In this document: in pieces, positions 42,840 to 54,349 of the stretch
How the letters are laid out: every line of letters starts with the position of its first letter
Numbering within the stretch: position 1 is the first letter of the stretch
Assembly (NCBI GenBank): GCA_024760905.1
Contig: CM045738.1
Span: 49,754,797 to 49,818,796, forward strand
Direction: 5' to 3'
Length of the DNA stretch: 64,000 bases
Source: Plotosus lineatus
Lineage: Eukaryota > Chordata > Actinopteri > Siluriformes > Plotosidae
The notes under the pieces: generated by a model
The model's database searches: none
What the model saw: only the letters and a program-made list of their open reading frames with translations
What the model was told of the DNA's origin: nothing
Position numbers and translations under genes: made by a program

Positions 42840-43340
42840 GTAGTGTTCAAGGACTGAGAACGGGAAATGATGCGTTACCGGAAGTCCAGGATTGAGATCA
42901 GGAAATATGCGGACTGCACACTCTGTCTTGTTTACAAATCCTGACTGTATCACCCCCCGAGTATTAATCAGCGGTTATCAGGACAGCACGCCCGTTCGAT
43001 GCTGTGGATGGTTCTCAGTGTGCTGATGGTGTGGAAGAGAAAAAGAGAAGTGCTACGTACATTTCCGTCCTTCCAGGAGCCTGAAGTGCAGTAATCTACC
43101 TACGAGCGGTAACGGTGTGTACTGCGCCTCATCAGGATGGCTGTAGTTTCTTTGTTAGTCGGAGGGTGATGTAGGGATTACAGGAGGCTGCGGCGAGTTT
43201 AAAGATGGAACAACGTTTTAAATGTGTCGGAGAGGGAGGCGCAATCCAAACAACTCACTGAAATGAGGTCAGCAGCATCCGTGTGGCACACGACACCAAC
43301 CTCATCTCTTCCCCACACCCCCCAGGGGGGGGAAACGGTC
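42840..43340 (+). promoter_or_regulatory. CpG-containing unique region, candidate RNF41 promoter
   Basis: Compared with its AT-rich and repeat-filled surroundings, this segment is transposon-free and holds many CpG sites (for example GCGTTACCGGAAG, CCCGTTCGATGC and CGAGCGGTAACGGTG, the last containing a possible donor). RNF41's first visible exon starts with a splice acceptor, so a 5'UTR exon must lie upstream. This is one candidate, by inference only. Confidence 0.2.
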
Positions 43341-43494
43341 GGGAAGATCTGCACAGAAAATAAAACCCGGGATGCTGTAAGAGCAGGAAAATAATCACAG
43401 GAGTGTTTTACAGTCGCTCAGGAACTTTCAGACTGTTCTGATGCAGCTCAACTGTTCATCTGTGTGTCTGTCTGTCTGTCTGTTACTCTGTATA

Positions 43495-44160
43495 CAGCAG
43501 TGCCTTGACTTTTGAATTTAATCTTCTCCGAGGGCAAGCTTGTAAGCCAAAATATTCGTTAGATAAAACAAAAATTCCCATCAGCAATAATAGAAAACAA
43601 ATTAATCCGTTCCAACACCCTCCCAAACTCTTATAACCTGCCACAAACGCGTATATTTACCGGGGATTTAGCTCAGTTGGTAGAGCGTCCGCTTTATCCT
43701 CCGGAAGGCCAGAGTTCGAATCCGGTCGTGTCGTACCATGATTTGGGAGTTGTTGCTTCCTGCTTGGTGCTCGGCATCAAAAGGATAGAACTATGCAACA
43801 AATGGTGCCGTACAGTGGCGACGGGTACTCTGAGCACTGGGTTCTCATGCGCATTGAGCATACGCATGTATGAAATTGCGCTATATAAGCATCCACAATA
43901 ATAATAATATTTCACTTAATATATTAAAGATAAACATGTAAAAACAATAAATATTTCATAATAATACATTCACATTATTAATAATAATTAATAATAAAAC
44001 AAGAATAAACAAGAGGTCAACTAACCCTTCCAATCATTGACTGTGGGGAAGATGTCACGTGGGCAGGTATGAGGTGGTGCGTAACTGGAGGAGAATTTTG
44101 TGCATGTGCATGCTACGAATGCCAGCGAAGAAAGGGCTCATAGTGTGGTCCCACAAGGAC
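43495..44160 (+). mobile_element. Pogo-like MITE family A copy 7, split by a SINE
   Basis: Left end CAGCAGTGCCTTGACTTTTG after TA. Internal blocks match copy 1 to about 44160, where the hAT-like core begins. The right half is rearranged, with an inverted hAT-like piece at 44322-44780. Confidence 0.75.
43661..43908 (+). mobile_element. tRNA-derived SINE inserted in MITE copy 7
   Basis: The head GGGGATTTAGCTCAGTTGGT...B-box GAGTTCGAATCC is strongly tRNA-like. It is followed by a body ending TTGCGCTATATAAGCATC and an AAT-repeat tail. The acceptor stem (5' GGGGATT) does not pair with the 3' side, so this is a SINE head and not a tRNA gene. Confidence 0.8.
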
Positions 44161-44321
44161 AGTGTTTCTCAGATAGCAGGCTGCATGGTGTGATGCCATG
44201 GGGGGGGGGATGACCCTGAGGAAAATGCCATACTGTACTAGAATTAAGTGTAATTGCGCATTCTCTACAGTAGGTGGCAGTGGTGCTCTCACTCTGTCCC
44301 CTATGGTATTGGGCAATGCTT

Positions 44322-44780
44322 CTCAATTATTTTCTGTGGTGCCCCCAGGAAGAAGAGAGAAAATTTCACTGCCCCGCGAGTGACTATATTATTATTTGTC
44401 TATAAAATTATTAGTACACCTCTGCATAACATTGTATCTTTATTAACATTGAAACCAAAAAAGAAATATAGTTCAACTTACGATAAAGAAAAACTTCATC
44501 GACATTGTTTTTTAATCTGTAATAGAAAAGAATCAAAGTGCCTGAAATAAATAAATAAAAAAAATACATCCTGAACTCATTCAACTTATGTCTTAATATC
44601 TCAGTCTCTCCACCTTTCTCTTCATTCCTGTTAGAAATTTTTCTGTGTTGTTTCTTGAGGGGTTGTATACTACGCTTCATATCGTTTGCTTGTGCGAAAA
44701 ACCACTGCACCATAGCAGGACAATGAGTGCTACCGCCACACTAGTGGAGTGGAGGTGCAATTACACTTAATTATCCTACA
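44322..44780 (-). mobile_element. hAT-like MITE, inverted and rearranged
   Basis: CAATGCTTCTCAATTATTTT at 44322 is the right terminal sequence of the hAT-like core in reverse. Further blocks (GCATAACATTGTATCTTTAT, complement at 46620; GCAATTACACTTAATT near 44757) follow in reverse order. Confidence 0.55.
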
Positions 44781-46079
44781 CAATTTGTCTTCATCAGACT
44801 TCTAAAGTGACTCGAGGTTCTGTCAGGAGAATGTTTGCCTCATGATTTCTGGTTGATTGACTGGTGAATTATCTATTTATTAAATGGTAATTAAAATGTA
44901 ATATACCCCACCCTGATGAAGTGTCAAGTTCCATGTGATCAGGACGTGTTCATTAAAGGTGCGAGCGCACCGTCTGGGACACCGTATTATATCCTGTGCA
45001 CCTTTTTAATGGACTGTAATGTAAGTTTTTTTTTGTTTTGTTTTGTTGTTTTTTTTGTTTATTTGTTTTTTTGTGTGTGTGTGTCTGTCCTCAGTGAGAT
45101 GTGATGAGCTTTTCGTAGGAGGACACCCACTCCATCTGACCCCTGAGGAAGACCGAGCAGAAGGAGAACATGAGGCTGGAGTGAGGTAGGACCTCCACCC
45201 CTTCCACCCTCCTTTTGTAACTGTGCTGTGTGAGTCGGAGTCCTCCGCTGTGTGGTGGTCGGAGTGTAATTGTGTACATGTTTCGATGCGTCACTCATGC
45301 GGTGCTGAAAAGCTTATCCTGTTCGCGCCGGTTTTATAAAAGAGGCTGCCAGTCCCCCGGTGTTGTGCAAGTACGGGGACGATTTCCATGGAATGATATA
45401 AAACACCAGACTGTTATTTCTATCGTAATGATTCCTTAATGATTCTAAATGAAGCCATTAAAGGAAAGGGTGGCGGCTGCGTTGGAGAATATCCGGTCAG
45501 GATGGAGACGAATGTAAATGATTTTTATTTTTTTCCCTCTCCCATTCTTCCCAGTTCCCAAGAAATTGTATTGCACTTTGGTTTCCCACCACAGGAACTG
45601 CACAGGAGGATGATCGTAACCAGGCCCGATCAATTTATCAATAAAAATCCGTCTCCAAATATTTTTCTGCTTATATTCACAAAAAACGGAAACGTTTTTA
45701 TATCTCTGTGTTGCGGTTCTGAACGTTTCATTTGGTTCGCGTGTACTGTGCATTGTGCCTGTGCGACGTTCAGGACATCCTCTTTAAATTACTCGAGTCT
45801 GCTCTCTTACTCGAGTGAGCGGCGGAATCGGAAATGTCCTCAAGGTCGGTGCTCGACCTCATCATGGCATCGTCGCTGGCTGGACCTCTTGTCAAGACTC
45901 ATCGCCACATCAGTGCCGGATATCACTGATGCTCTGGTGGCTAAATGAGGTGAAGCCTGAGGTTATGACAGCAAAATGGGACTTAAGCTGAAAATCAACA
46001 GGTGCACCGGGGTGATGGTGAGGTCCACATCTGTACATCTGCTGGATGTGATGTGGCACTCCAGCTTGAACTCAGAATA

Positions 46080-46400
46080 CAGAAATCCCCGTTATTTAAG
46101 GAGCTTAAGTTCCGCCCCTACCCTCGATTATTATTTAAGCCCTATGATGCTACTCAAACACCCTGCATCTTCTCTAGCTTCTGGGCGAGTGAGATTGAGT
46201 GGCATCATAGGGCTTAAATAATAATTAAAAACCCACTAAAAAAATTGAATTCACAATTCAAGCAATTGCAATGATAACATGTCTGCGAAGGAGAAAAAAA
46301 AAAATAGGTGTACACATCTGTAACCAATCAGCAGAAGGGAGAAACAAAAGCTCTCAGCCATTGGCTAAATTCAAATCATGGAATTCGTAAAGCAGTAATG
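46080..46400. mobile_element. Family B-related fragment with internal palindrome
   Basis: GATTATTATTTAAGCCCTAT at 46125 is inverted at 46204 (ATAGGGCTTAAATAATAATT). The following words ACCCACTAAAAAAATTG and CAGCCATTGGCTAAATTC match the family B interior at 40400-40510. Confidence 0.6.
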
Positions 46401-46444
46401 TCGTGATGATGCCTGTGTATAATTTGTCAGGGCTGCTGCTAATT

Positions 46445-46730
46445 CAGTGCTTCACAAATAGAGGGGTGCCATTGAGGGGCGTGGTGTGATGCCAGGGGGC
46501 GTGCGTATGACCCTGGGGAACATGCTTTTTTTTTTGCCGTACTGTAGTAGAATTAAGTGGGGTTTCTTTTGTTTGTTTTTGTTTTTTTATTTAATGCTTT
46601 TTAAATTTTTAATGTTAATAAAGATACGATGTTATGCAGAGGTGTATTCATAACAATTTTATAGAAAAATAATACTGTTTATAGTCGCGCGCGCGGGGGG
46701 GGGGGTCTCAGAAAATAATTGAGAAGCACT
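46445..46730 (+). mobile_element. hAT-like MITE, solo copy with 8-bp target duplication
   Basis: Ends CAGTGCTTCACAAATAG and, on the right, AATTGAGAAGCACTG are inverted repeats. Flanks TGCTAATT (46437-46444) and CGCTAATT (46731-46738) agree in 7 of 8 bases, the duplication size expected of hAT elements. No transposase. This is the same sequence that forms the core of the family A MITEs. Confidence 0.85.
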
Positions 46731-47568
46731 GCGCTAATTTAAAAACAATATGAAAAAAGCCTTTGAGAGCGAAATGACGACCCAGTCCGTGTTGTGCTGC
46801 TAATGGTGTTGTGTTTTTGACATCTGTCAGGATTGAGGTTGATGGTGGTGTTTTTAACGGTCTCCTTTCCCTTGTGCTGTATTGTTGGAAAAGCTTCTGG
46901 CTCTGTGCCAGTTTTCAAGCCTGTTTGATTTTGTACTCATGTCTTTGATTCGTAGAGATAACGGCTGGTTTAGTGGAGTCTGGAAACGTAGACCTGCAGC
47001 TTTACAAATTAGTAAAACAGAGGGAGGGAGTATTTCCAGGTAGATGAGGTGCTGTGAATAATTTTCTTGCCAACTTGGCTGTTTTTTTTTTTTCTCTCCC
47101 CCTCACGCTTTGAATGTATATTTTCAGATTTTGATCAGACGCTTTCTGTAGGAGGGAGCAGGGCTGGCAACTACCAAATTAAATAAGGGCAGCAGCGTGT
47201 GTTACTGAATGAGACTCTATGAGAAAACATGAGCTAAATTTGGGGAATAATGAAATTATTCGTGCTCAGCTGTTAGTTTGATTTACGGGGGCGTCAGAAA
47301 TGAAGATGATAGTAAAACAAGCTGTAGAAGAACAAAAATAAACACAAGGGATGGTGTGAACTGATCACCACCCCATCGGAACTGTTACTTTGTGCTCGTC
47401 ACATCTGTCTTGCAGCATGAAGAGTCTGAGTCCCGGGCTCAGCAGGGGCTTTTCTATGTGGAGTTTGCCCGGGTTTCCTCGGCGTACCCCGATTTCCTCC
47501 CGCAGCCCAAAACCAGGAATTTTAGGGTAATCAGTTCCAAATTACTTGTAGGTGCGAGTTGTTGTACA

Positions 47569-49260
47569 ATAGGCCCTCGTTATTCATGGAGGATTGGTTC
47601 TGGCCTCACTTTACGTGGTTAATTGGGACCGAAATCCACGAAGTCGGATCACTCCCCAATAAATACATATTCAATACTATAAATGCTTATAATAACAATT
47701 AAACACAAAAAAAAACCACAAGATGTAAATAAAATATAAATACACACACACATACAGATGGAACTGCATGAGAAGACAACACACATACATACACGCGTGC
47801 ACACACAGATGCAACAATGTAAGTACCGACGCTCCCCAGCTTACAAACAAGTTAGGTTCCAGCCGGTGAGATGAATTTGTTTGTACAGTAAGTCATTACA
47901 GGGCATTCTTGAGAGGGGAACGTATATTTAAAACTTGTATACAAGTTGTACTGTATACAATCTCGTTCTCTCTCTCTCTCGCTCTCTACATAATCATCTG
48001 TACATATCATGTCCCATGTTTAAACTCCTGGTTCCTCTCAAGCACAGCACAGCGGATCTGATCAGATTTACAGAGAGTTTCACTCTTATCCACTTCATTA
48101 CAATACTGGAGTCAATTTGTTTCTTCTTTGAAAGTTTTTGGAGTTCAGAAAAGTTTTGTTCTGCTTCTCTTCCCGGACCTCCGTCAGCCACGCCCCTCTG
48201 TTGGAGCCTAGTATTAAGTGTACCTCAGGATAATGTTTAATCATATTTAATACTTATATTTATGATATCTTTATATAGATTTTATTCCATTTCTATTTCG
48301 ATTTCTTCTTCAATTTCATCTCGCTTTCACTCTCACGTTCGACCTCGACATCCCTGTTCGTATCTCTGGATAGTTTTGATGGGAGATTTTGAGGAGTTTT
48401 TTGTTTTGGGTTTTTTTTTTTCCTTTTGCATAATTGGCCTTGTTTTTGTGGCATTTTCCTTAACTTTTCCCCCTATTCTTCCTTAACCCTAGCAGTGCCA
48501 AAGCCAAAAAAAATCGGCTTTACGTTGTGTTCTCAAATGCCGAAGCCGAAAAAAATCGGCTTTATGACACAAACCAATTCATTGCATTCACCATTTGTAA
48601 CAACTACACTCTTGCACACAAAAGTGACTGTGAAGCCTTGTTTGATTGGTAATTATCTTTATTATAATGTTATTTGGTCTAAAAATAAACCATTAATAGC
48701 TGTCCTTGTAAAAAGAAATTTCGTGTAAATTAGCAGTCAGAAAGTACGTGAGACTGTCAGATCATGGCGGCGCAAAATCACTTTCACTTTCAGACCGCTC
48801 GGATTCTGAAGATATCACACTCAATATTGTGTGAAACGGCCTAAGATGACTTGATACAACTGTATATATTTAAAAAATGGTGATCCCTCGCATACGTCGT
48901 GCTTCATTTCATGTGGCTTCAGTGCATCTCGTTTTTTTTTAAAACATTTAAATTGAATTAAAAAATAAGGAAATTAAGGAAGAACAGGGGAAAAGTTAAG
49001 GAAAATGCCACAAAAACAAGGCAAGTTATGGGGAAAAAAAAACCCTAAACAAACACGAAACAAAAGAACAACCCAAAATCTCCCATCAAAACTAGTTACA
49101 TTATGTGAGGTGCACATCTGAGCGCGGGCAGACGCATCTGCGCACGCACGTCTGTATGTGTGTGTGTGTATTTATATTTTTACATCTTATGCATTATTTT
49201 TGAATGTTTAATTGTTATAAGCATTTATAGCATTGAATATGTATCTATTCATATTATATA
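47569..49260. mobile_element. Pogo-like foldback element, family C
   Basis: Starts CAATAGGCCCTCGTTATTCA. Internal blocks are inverted: ATAAATGCTTATAATAACAA near 47680 reappears on the complement near 49215, and CTTGTTTTTGTGGCATTTTC near 48440 reappears on the complement near 49000. A related piece lies at 56569-57300. Also inside: a short pogo-type end at 47829 and paired AAAGCC/GGCTTT hairpins at 48498-48570. Confidence 0.65.
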
Positions 49261-49739
49261 TGCATATACATGTACGTATATGTCAGTAAGAAGGGGGTTG
49301 GGGGGGTGATCACATTGTGGTCACATGACCACAGTTACCCACTTGAAATCATTGAAGAAATGTTTTCACAAGAGTAAGTTAAGTCGTATCATAGAAATAA
49401 GGCCATTACATTCAAACTGTTAAAAGACAATTATAATAACTCAACATGTTGAATATAGCAAGAATTGCTATTTTTATATATGCTAGGGGAGTTGATGTTT
49501 TTAGTCATAAAATACTCAATTTATAAGATATGAAGGAATTTTTTGTGTTGATTTCATCATCTTGACATTTGCAACAACTTGGCTGTCTATTTTTTCATTT
49601 GTGAAAACAGGAATCATATAATCTCCTCCGAAGGAAACATTAGCCAAGAGAAAATGTGGTGGCCATCTTGAAATTGAGGTCATATGACCCAAATTTGACC
49701 TCAGTGACCTCAAAAAAATTTTTTTTTTGAAAAGGCCTC

Positions 49740-49980
49740 GATACGGACGCTTCTCAACTTACGTTTTAGTTCGGTTCTGGATGGCCGAACGTAAGGTTAA
49801 AAAAAAAAAAAGTTGTTACTGTATGTTCCAGTGACATATGACGTTCATACTGTACTATACATCCATATAGACAATTAGCATATCTCATAAATCAGCCCTA
49901 AATCAATTACAGGTGCTCCCCGACTTACGTTCATCCATTTTACGTTTTTTCCGCTTGTACATTTAAAAAAAAAAAAAAAA
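49740..49980 (+). mobile_element. Pogo-like terminal fragments
   Basis: CGGACGCTTCTCAACTTACG at 49745 and CAGGTGCTCCCCGACTTACG at 49911 are two pogo/Tigger-type left ends in the same orientation, each truncated; the second ends near the RTE fragment. Confidence 0.55.
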
Positions 49981-50125
49981 AATTCAAAGTGTGGTAGTTG
50001 TGGTCGTAGTAGTAGTGCTCGTCACCTCTCGCTTTCAACTAACTCTGCTGGCTAGCAGCTTGCCGCCGACAATATATATAAATGTGTATATGTATGAGGT
50101 ATTGTTTTATTTATATATATATATA

Positions 50126-50460
50126 TCACTCTGTCTGACACGTTTCACTTCTAGAACATTCCTGACAAACTCCTCCTTCAAGATGACTCCGACTCCATTT
50201 CTCTTCCCATCCACACCATGATAAACAGCTTAAACCTGCTCCTAAGCTTCTAGCCTTGCTATCTTTCCACCTGGTCTCCTCAACACATAGTATGTCCACT
50301 TTCCTCCTCTGCATCATGTCAGCCAGCTCTCTACCTTTTCCTGCCATAGTTCCAACATTCAAAGTCCCTACTTTCAGTCCTAGACTCATGCCTTTCCTCT
50401 TCTCTTCACGACCGTTCAACTTCACAAGCGTTAGTGACAACTTCACGACCGTTCTTCTGT
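50126..50460 (-). pseudogene. RTE LINE endonuclease N-terminal fragment
   Basis: The - strand frame begins MSLGLKVGTLNVGTMAGKGR and has RRKVDILCVEETRWK, the N-terminal endonuclease core (with the catalytic E of the QET/EET motif). It is the same family as 58551-61640. Confidence 0.88.
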
Positions 50461-50463
50461 TGT

Positions 50464-50766
50464 ATGGATTATAGTGTGTCTTGTACCGAACTCGGTGAAT
50501 AATTGCAACGAAAACCAGTAAGTTTGCTACTGTTTTTATCTAGTTTTATGAGGGCACTCGTCAGAAAAATGGAAATGACATTTTTAGTGAGTTTTTAGTC
50601 CATTTCACATGAGCAAGTGATAATTGAATACTTGTTTTAATAGTTTATGCAAAAATCCGGATTTCGATTAAAAAAAAAAAAATGACCATTTTTCCTTTTC
50701 TGGCCTTTATCTCAAAAGTGGTCTGTGCGACAAGCACTTACTTTCGGTGGAGCGCCTCACATATGC
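50464..50766 (+). mobile_element. Foldback-like element FB3 (right terminal 300 bp)
   Basis: Runs from GGATTATAGTGTGTCTTGTA to CTTTCGGTGGAGCGCCTCACATA. It is nearly identical in order to 40910-41080 plus 41628-41757 of FB2, without the MITE insertion. Confidence 0.85.
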
Positions 50767-51029
50767 AGTGTTATTTGATTTTAAATGTCCAAAAAGGATT
50801 TGTGGCTCCCAGTGTTTTCTTTAATGTGGAAAACGGGTCCAAATGGCTCTTTTGTATGGCAAAGGTTGCCGACCCCTGAACTAGAGGTATCCAGAATACT
50901 AAGGCAGGTTCCATTCTGATGATTATCTTGTTTCATACAACATTCACCTTCTTAGCACATCATATCAAGCAGTTCTACTTTTTCATGCAGTGTCATAACC
51001 TTTTTCTGGCACTTTGGCACCTTACCAGA

Positions 51030-51275
51030 AGCCTGAGGAGGTGCGCAGCGTTTGGGTGGCATGATGGAGCTTAACTGTAATTAAAAACACACACACTAAA
51101 AAAGCACAGGCACAAAGTGTGTGAATGAGGAAAAATGGGCGTTACATCTAAACCGATCATCAGGAGGGAGAACAGCCATTGGCTGAATTTGAATCACATG
51201 ACAGTTGCTTGGCAATCCGTGAATGTGTGGAGCCACGAGTGCAAAACCACGAATAGTCAAGAGCCTACAGTATGT
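51030..51275 (+). mobile_element. Family B pogo-like MITE, right-end fragment
   Basis: Shares CAGCCATTGGCTGAATTTGAATC (interrupted) and ACGAATAGTCAAGAGCCTACAG with the right end of the copy at 39371-40590. Confidence 0.75.
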
Positions 51276-51529
51276 TGACCCTGTGAAGGAATGTGATGGC
51301 AGGATATAGCCACGAGGCGCAAGTTAGAATTTGTTTGTGGTATGATGACGACAGAGGTTTAGGAGGATAATCAGTGTTGTGTGATGGAACCTGATACCAA
51401 GCAGAACCATTTGTTTATCCCTGTTGGTCCTGCCCATCTGTATCTTTTCATCTTGCCATGTGTCCATCATTCCGTCAGTTAGTTTATCTGTTTTACAACC
51501 TGTTCATCTATTTTTCTGCAGTATTTGTC

Positions 51530-51700
51530 CATCAAGCCCTCTACTAATCAAGCTATCAATCTATCTACCTTTCCCTCCATCCATCTATCCCTTCATTCAT
51601 CGGTTCATATTAATCTATCTGTTCGTCTTAACATGTATCTATCTTTCCATCAATCAGTTCATCTTTTTATCTGTTTATGAATTTATACCAGCTTTCCATC
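51530..51700. repeat. Degenerate ATCT/CCAT tetranucleotide array
   Basis: Loose repetition of CCATC, ATCTATC and CATTC words. Apparent peptide frames rich in Ile/Ser/Leu are artefacts. Confidence 0.7.
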
Positions 51701-51708
51701 CACATGTG

Positions 51709-51990
51709 GGGCTGGTGTTGTAGTGGTTAGGGTGCTGCGCTCATGATCAGGAGGTTGTGAGTTCAAAATCTCACCGAGACCCTCACTGTGCTAAGACCCC
51801 TGGGCAAGGTCTCAACCACAAGCGTGCCTCTGTTCCCCCATCAGTATAAATGGGTACCAGTAAAAAATATACTGGGAAGATAACCTACGATGGACTAGCG
51901 TCCCATCCAGGGGGAGTTGAACTCCTGGTCGCTTCACGCTATGGAGCCCGGGGATAAGCACCGGCCTGATGAGGCTCGGGTGTAAAAACC
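51709..51990 (+). mobile_element. tRNA-derived SINE, family C
   Basis: Head GGGGCTGGTGTTGTAGTGGT and ATGATCAGGAGGTTGTGAGTTC (B-box position), body CTGGGAAGATAACCTACGATGG, end CACCGGCCTGATGAGGCTCG. It is the forward copy of the elements at 20400 and 35950. Confidence 0.85.
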
Positions 51991-52404
51991 CAACACACTT
52001 TACTTTCTATCCACACATTCCTACATCTGTCTGTCCATCCACTTGTACATTTGTCCATCCAATGATTTTTCAACGTTGATGGGGGAGGGGCTGTAACTTG
52101 CGGTGATGTTTTCAGTTTAGTCTTGGCTAATTTCTCATCATACTGCAGTTACTGACCAAAGAGGATGAAGACTGGAGACCCGGGCTGCCTCCAGAACCCG
52201 TTCGAGCACACCTCGTTGCTCATGCGTAGTGGCGAAAATCACTACCTGTCGTCTTCCACTTCAACTTAGACACCCAGAATTGGTTGCTGTTGCTGTGATG
52301 GACAGGATTGAAAGAGTAACCGCATCATTTCAACCAGAGAGCACAGCGTATGAATTCCAACTCCGAAATTGCACCCATTGCAGTCGAGTCATTCGGGAAG
52401 AAAT

Positions 52405-52570
52405 TATTTGCATTTACAGCATTTGGCTGATGCTCTTATCCAGAGTGACTTACAATTAACTTTTTTTTTTTTTAAATATACAGCTGAGCAATTGAGGGTT
52501 AAGGGCCTTGCTCAAAGGCCCAACAGTGGTGACCCCTGACCTTTAGATTAGCCACCACTGCCCATAATTG
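52405..52570 (+). mobile_element. Common fish interspersed repeat, unclassified
   Basis: CATTTGGCTGATGCTCTTAT, CCAGAGTGACTTACAATTAA and AAGGGCCTTGCTCAAAGGCC are words I recognise as widespread in teleost genomes. A shorter trace of the complement is at 6927-6960. Confidence 0.55.
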
Positions 52571-52921
52571 CTTTTAAGATTCTTCTGTCCAACAGATTGA
52601 CGTAGACATGGAAAACCTAATGAGAATGAAGTTGTGAGATTTCAGAACTAGTTTAGAAACTAAATTCGGCTCCGGCGGGGTCATACGCAGCCGCCGAAAT
52701 ATTATTTTCAATGTGCCACATATGCTGGCGCCACTTTGTTGAATAGTTCAATGTGCAGAACAATAGTCGGCATCAGTAGTGCAGAAAGTCTCGTATCCGG
52801 CAGTCCTCGTTTACACCTGAATCACGACGTTCCACTGCGCCGCAAAAGCAGACGGTATGACTCCAGAGCCCTGTCTTGTTTGGGGACAGAAAAGGTCACC
52901 TTTCTAGAGAGCTTCCCTTGC

Positions 52922-52923
<2 letters not shown>

Positions 52924-53014
<91 letters not shown>
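52924..53014. repeat. GT microsatellite, about 90 bp
   Basis: Pure GT array about 300 bases upstream of the first visible RNF41 exon. Confidence 0.95.
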
Positions 53015-53019
<5 letters not shown>

Positions 53020-53307
53020 CACTGGAGTGATTCTGCCATCTCACAATACCACCCGGGGGCATTTCTGAAAGCTCTGCATGCAACATGGCTTTACTGGAGT
53101 AGGTTTCGTACCAGCAGGGGCTGTATCAGGACCGTTGAACATTCCACATGTCAGGTTTTTGGTTCTTTAGGCACCTTTCACCATGTCATGTGAGATGTTC
53201 AGCTGAGTTTTTAGAGCCACAAAAGGGAAACGAATGCACACGCACTACTGTTCAAGCCTTGATTTTTAGCTTGGTCGTCATGTGACTCCCTTTTGTTGTT
53301 ATAACAG

Positions 53308-53423
53308 GTATGAGGGGGCCCCAGTAATGTGCCATGGGGTACGACGTCACCAGGTTCCAGGGGGAAGTAGATGAGGATCTGCTTTGTCCCATTTGCAGTG
53401 GAGTGCTGGAGGAGCCAGTGCAG
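53308..53423 (+). CDS. RNF41: RNF41 exon with start codon, residues 1-30
   Basis: Acceptor GTTATAACAG ends at 53307, so 26 bases of 5'UTR precede the ATG at 53334-53336 and a further upstream non-coding exon must exist. It encodes MGYDVTRFQGEVDEDLLCPI and CSGVLEEPVQ. Donor GTCAGT. Confidence 0.96.
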
Positions 53424-54290
53424 GTCAGTGTCTTAAACCTGTAATCCTTAACATATAATATTTCTCTCTCTCGATATACAGTCGGCCCCCAACTTACGGA
53501 GACAAAATCCCCGGGTTACGAAAACCATTTTCCTCAGTTTCCGTCCCCGAGATACAAAACAACCCCATCTTACGAAAAGAAATTCAAATGTGCCAATCAA
53601 AATTTCACACGTCGCGTGAGTTGCTCTCTCATTGGCTGTCTCTCAACATCCCGCCCCGCTCGCCTCCCAAATAGAGACAGAAGGAAGCTTCACTCTTTAG
53701 TTTTTAGTTAGTTTTTAACTTGTTTAATTCAGTAAATGTTTAATAAATGTGGGTGCATTTGAACTCATCTGGAATTCCGATCCCTCAAGGAATCAAATTA
53801 AAGTTGAGTTTGTCAAGCAGAGAATGCGCTTTGAATTCACATCTTGTGGGCGTGTCCCGCAGCACAAGAGAGAGAATGAATAATGCTTTAGTTTTTAGTT
53901 TTTTAAGTTGTTTAATTCAGTAAATGTTTAATAAATGTGGGTGCATAGGAGCTCATCTGGAATTCCAAACCCTCAAGTTTGGAACCCTCACGAGAGAGAG
54001 GTGTGTGTTAATAAAAAGTGTTTAATAATGATCTAATTAATAAAATGTTTAAATTATTTAATAAATAATTGTTTTACTTTTAAAACATATTTCATACAAA
54101 ATTGGTGTACTTTTATCATTTTTAAAGGGTTTATGGGGTTTATGCAGTCCAAAGACTGGAGCATTGGAACGATTTAGGCGTTTAACATGTAAGATGCGAC
54201 CCCTACTTACGAAATCCCCGCGTTACGAAAAGGGCTCCGGAACAGATCGATTTTGTAAATTGGGGGCCGTGTGTGTGTATGAAAGAGAGA

Positions 54291-54349
<59 letters not shown>

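Larger units (their letters stand above)
34906..53307. other. SLC39A5-RNF41 intergenic interval
   Basis: About 18.4 kb between the divergent genes. Almost everything recognisable is transposon; see separate entries. Stretches 36209-37640, 42225-43490, 44790-46040, 46740-47560, 49290-49740, 51280-51700 and 52580-52920 look unique but show no exon I can recognise. I looked for the OB-fold protein NABP2 expected from mammalian synteny and saw no frame resembling it. Small exons or a 5'UTR of RNF41 could be hidden here. Confidence 0.6.

Noticed and set aside
43661..43740. Possible tRNA gene with good A and B boxes
   Set aside because: The acceptor stem does not pair, and it continues into a SINE body with an AAT tail inside a MITE.
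45439..45948. A 169-codon plus-strand frame in the intergenic gap
   Set aside because: No recognisable domain, mixed composition, no flanking splice signals that I could support. Left as unique non-coding sequence.
52736..53068. A 110-codon frame across a GT array upstream of RNF41
   Set aside because: Dominated by Cys/Val repeats from the microsatellite; no splice or family support.
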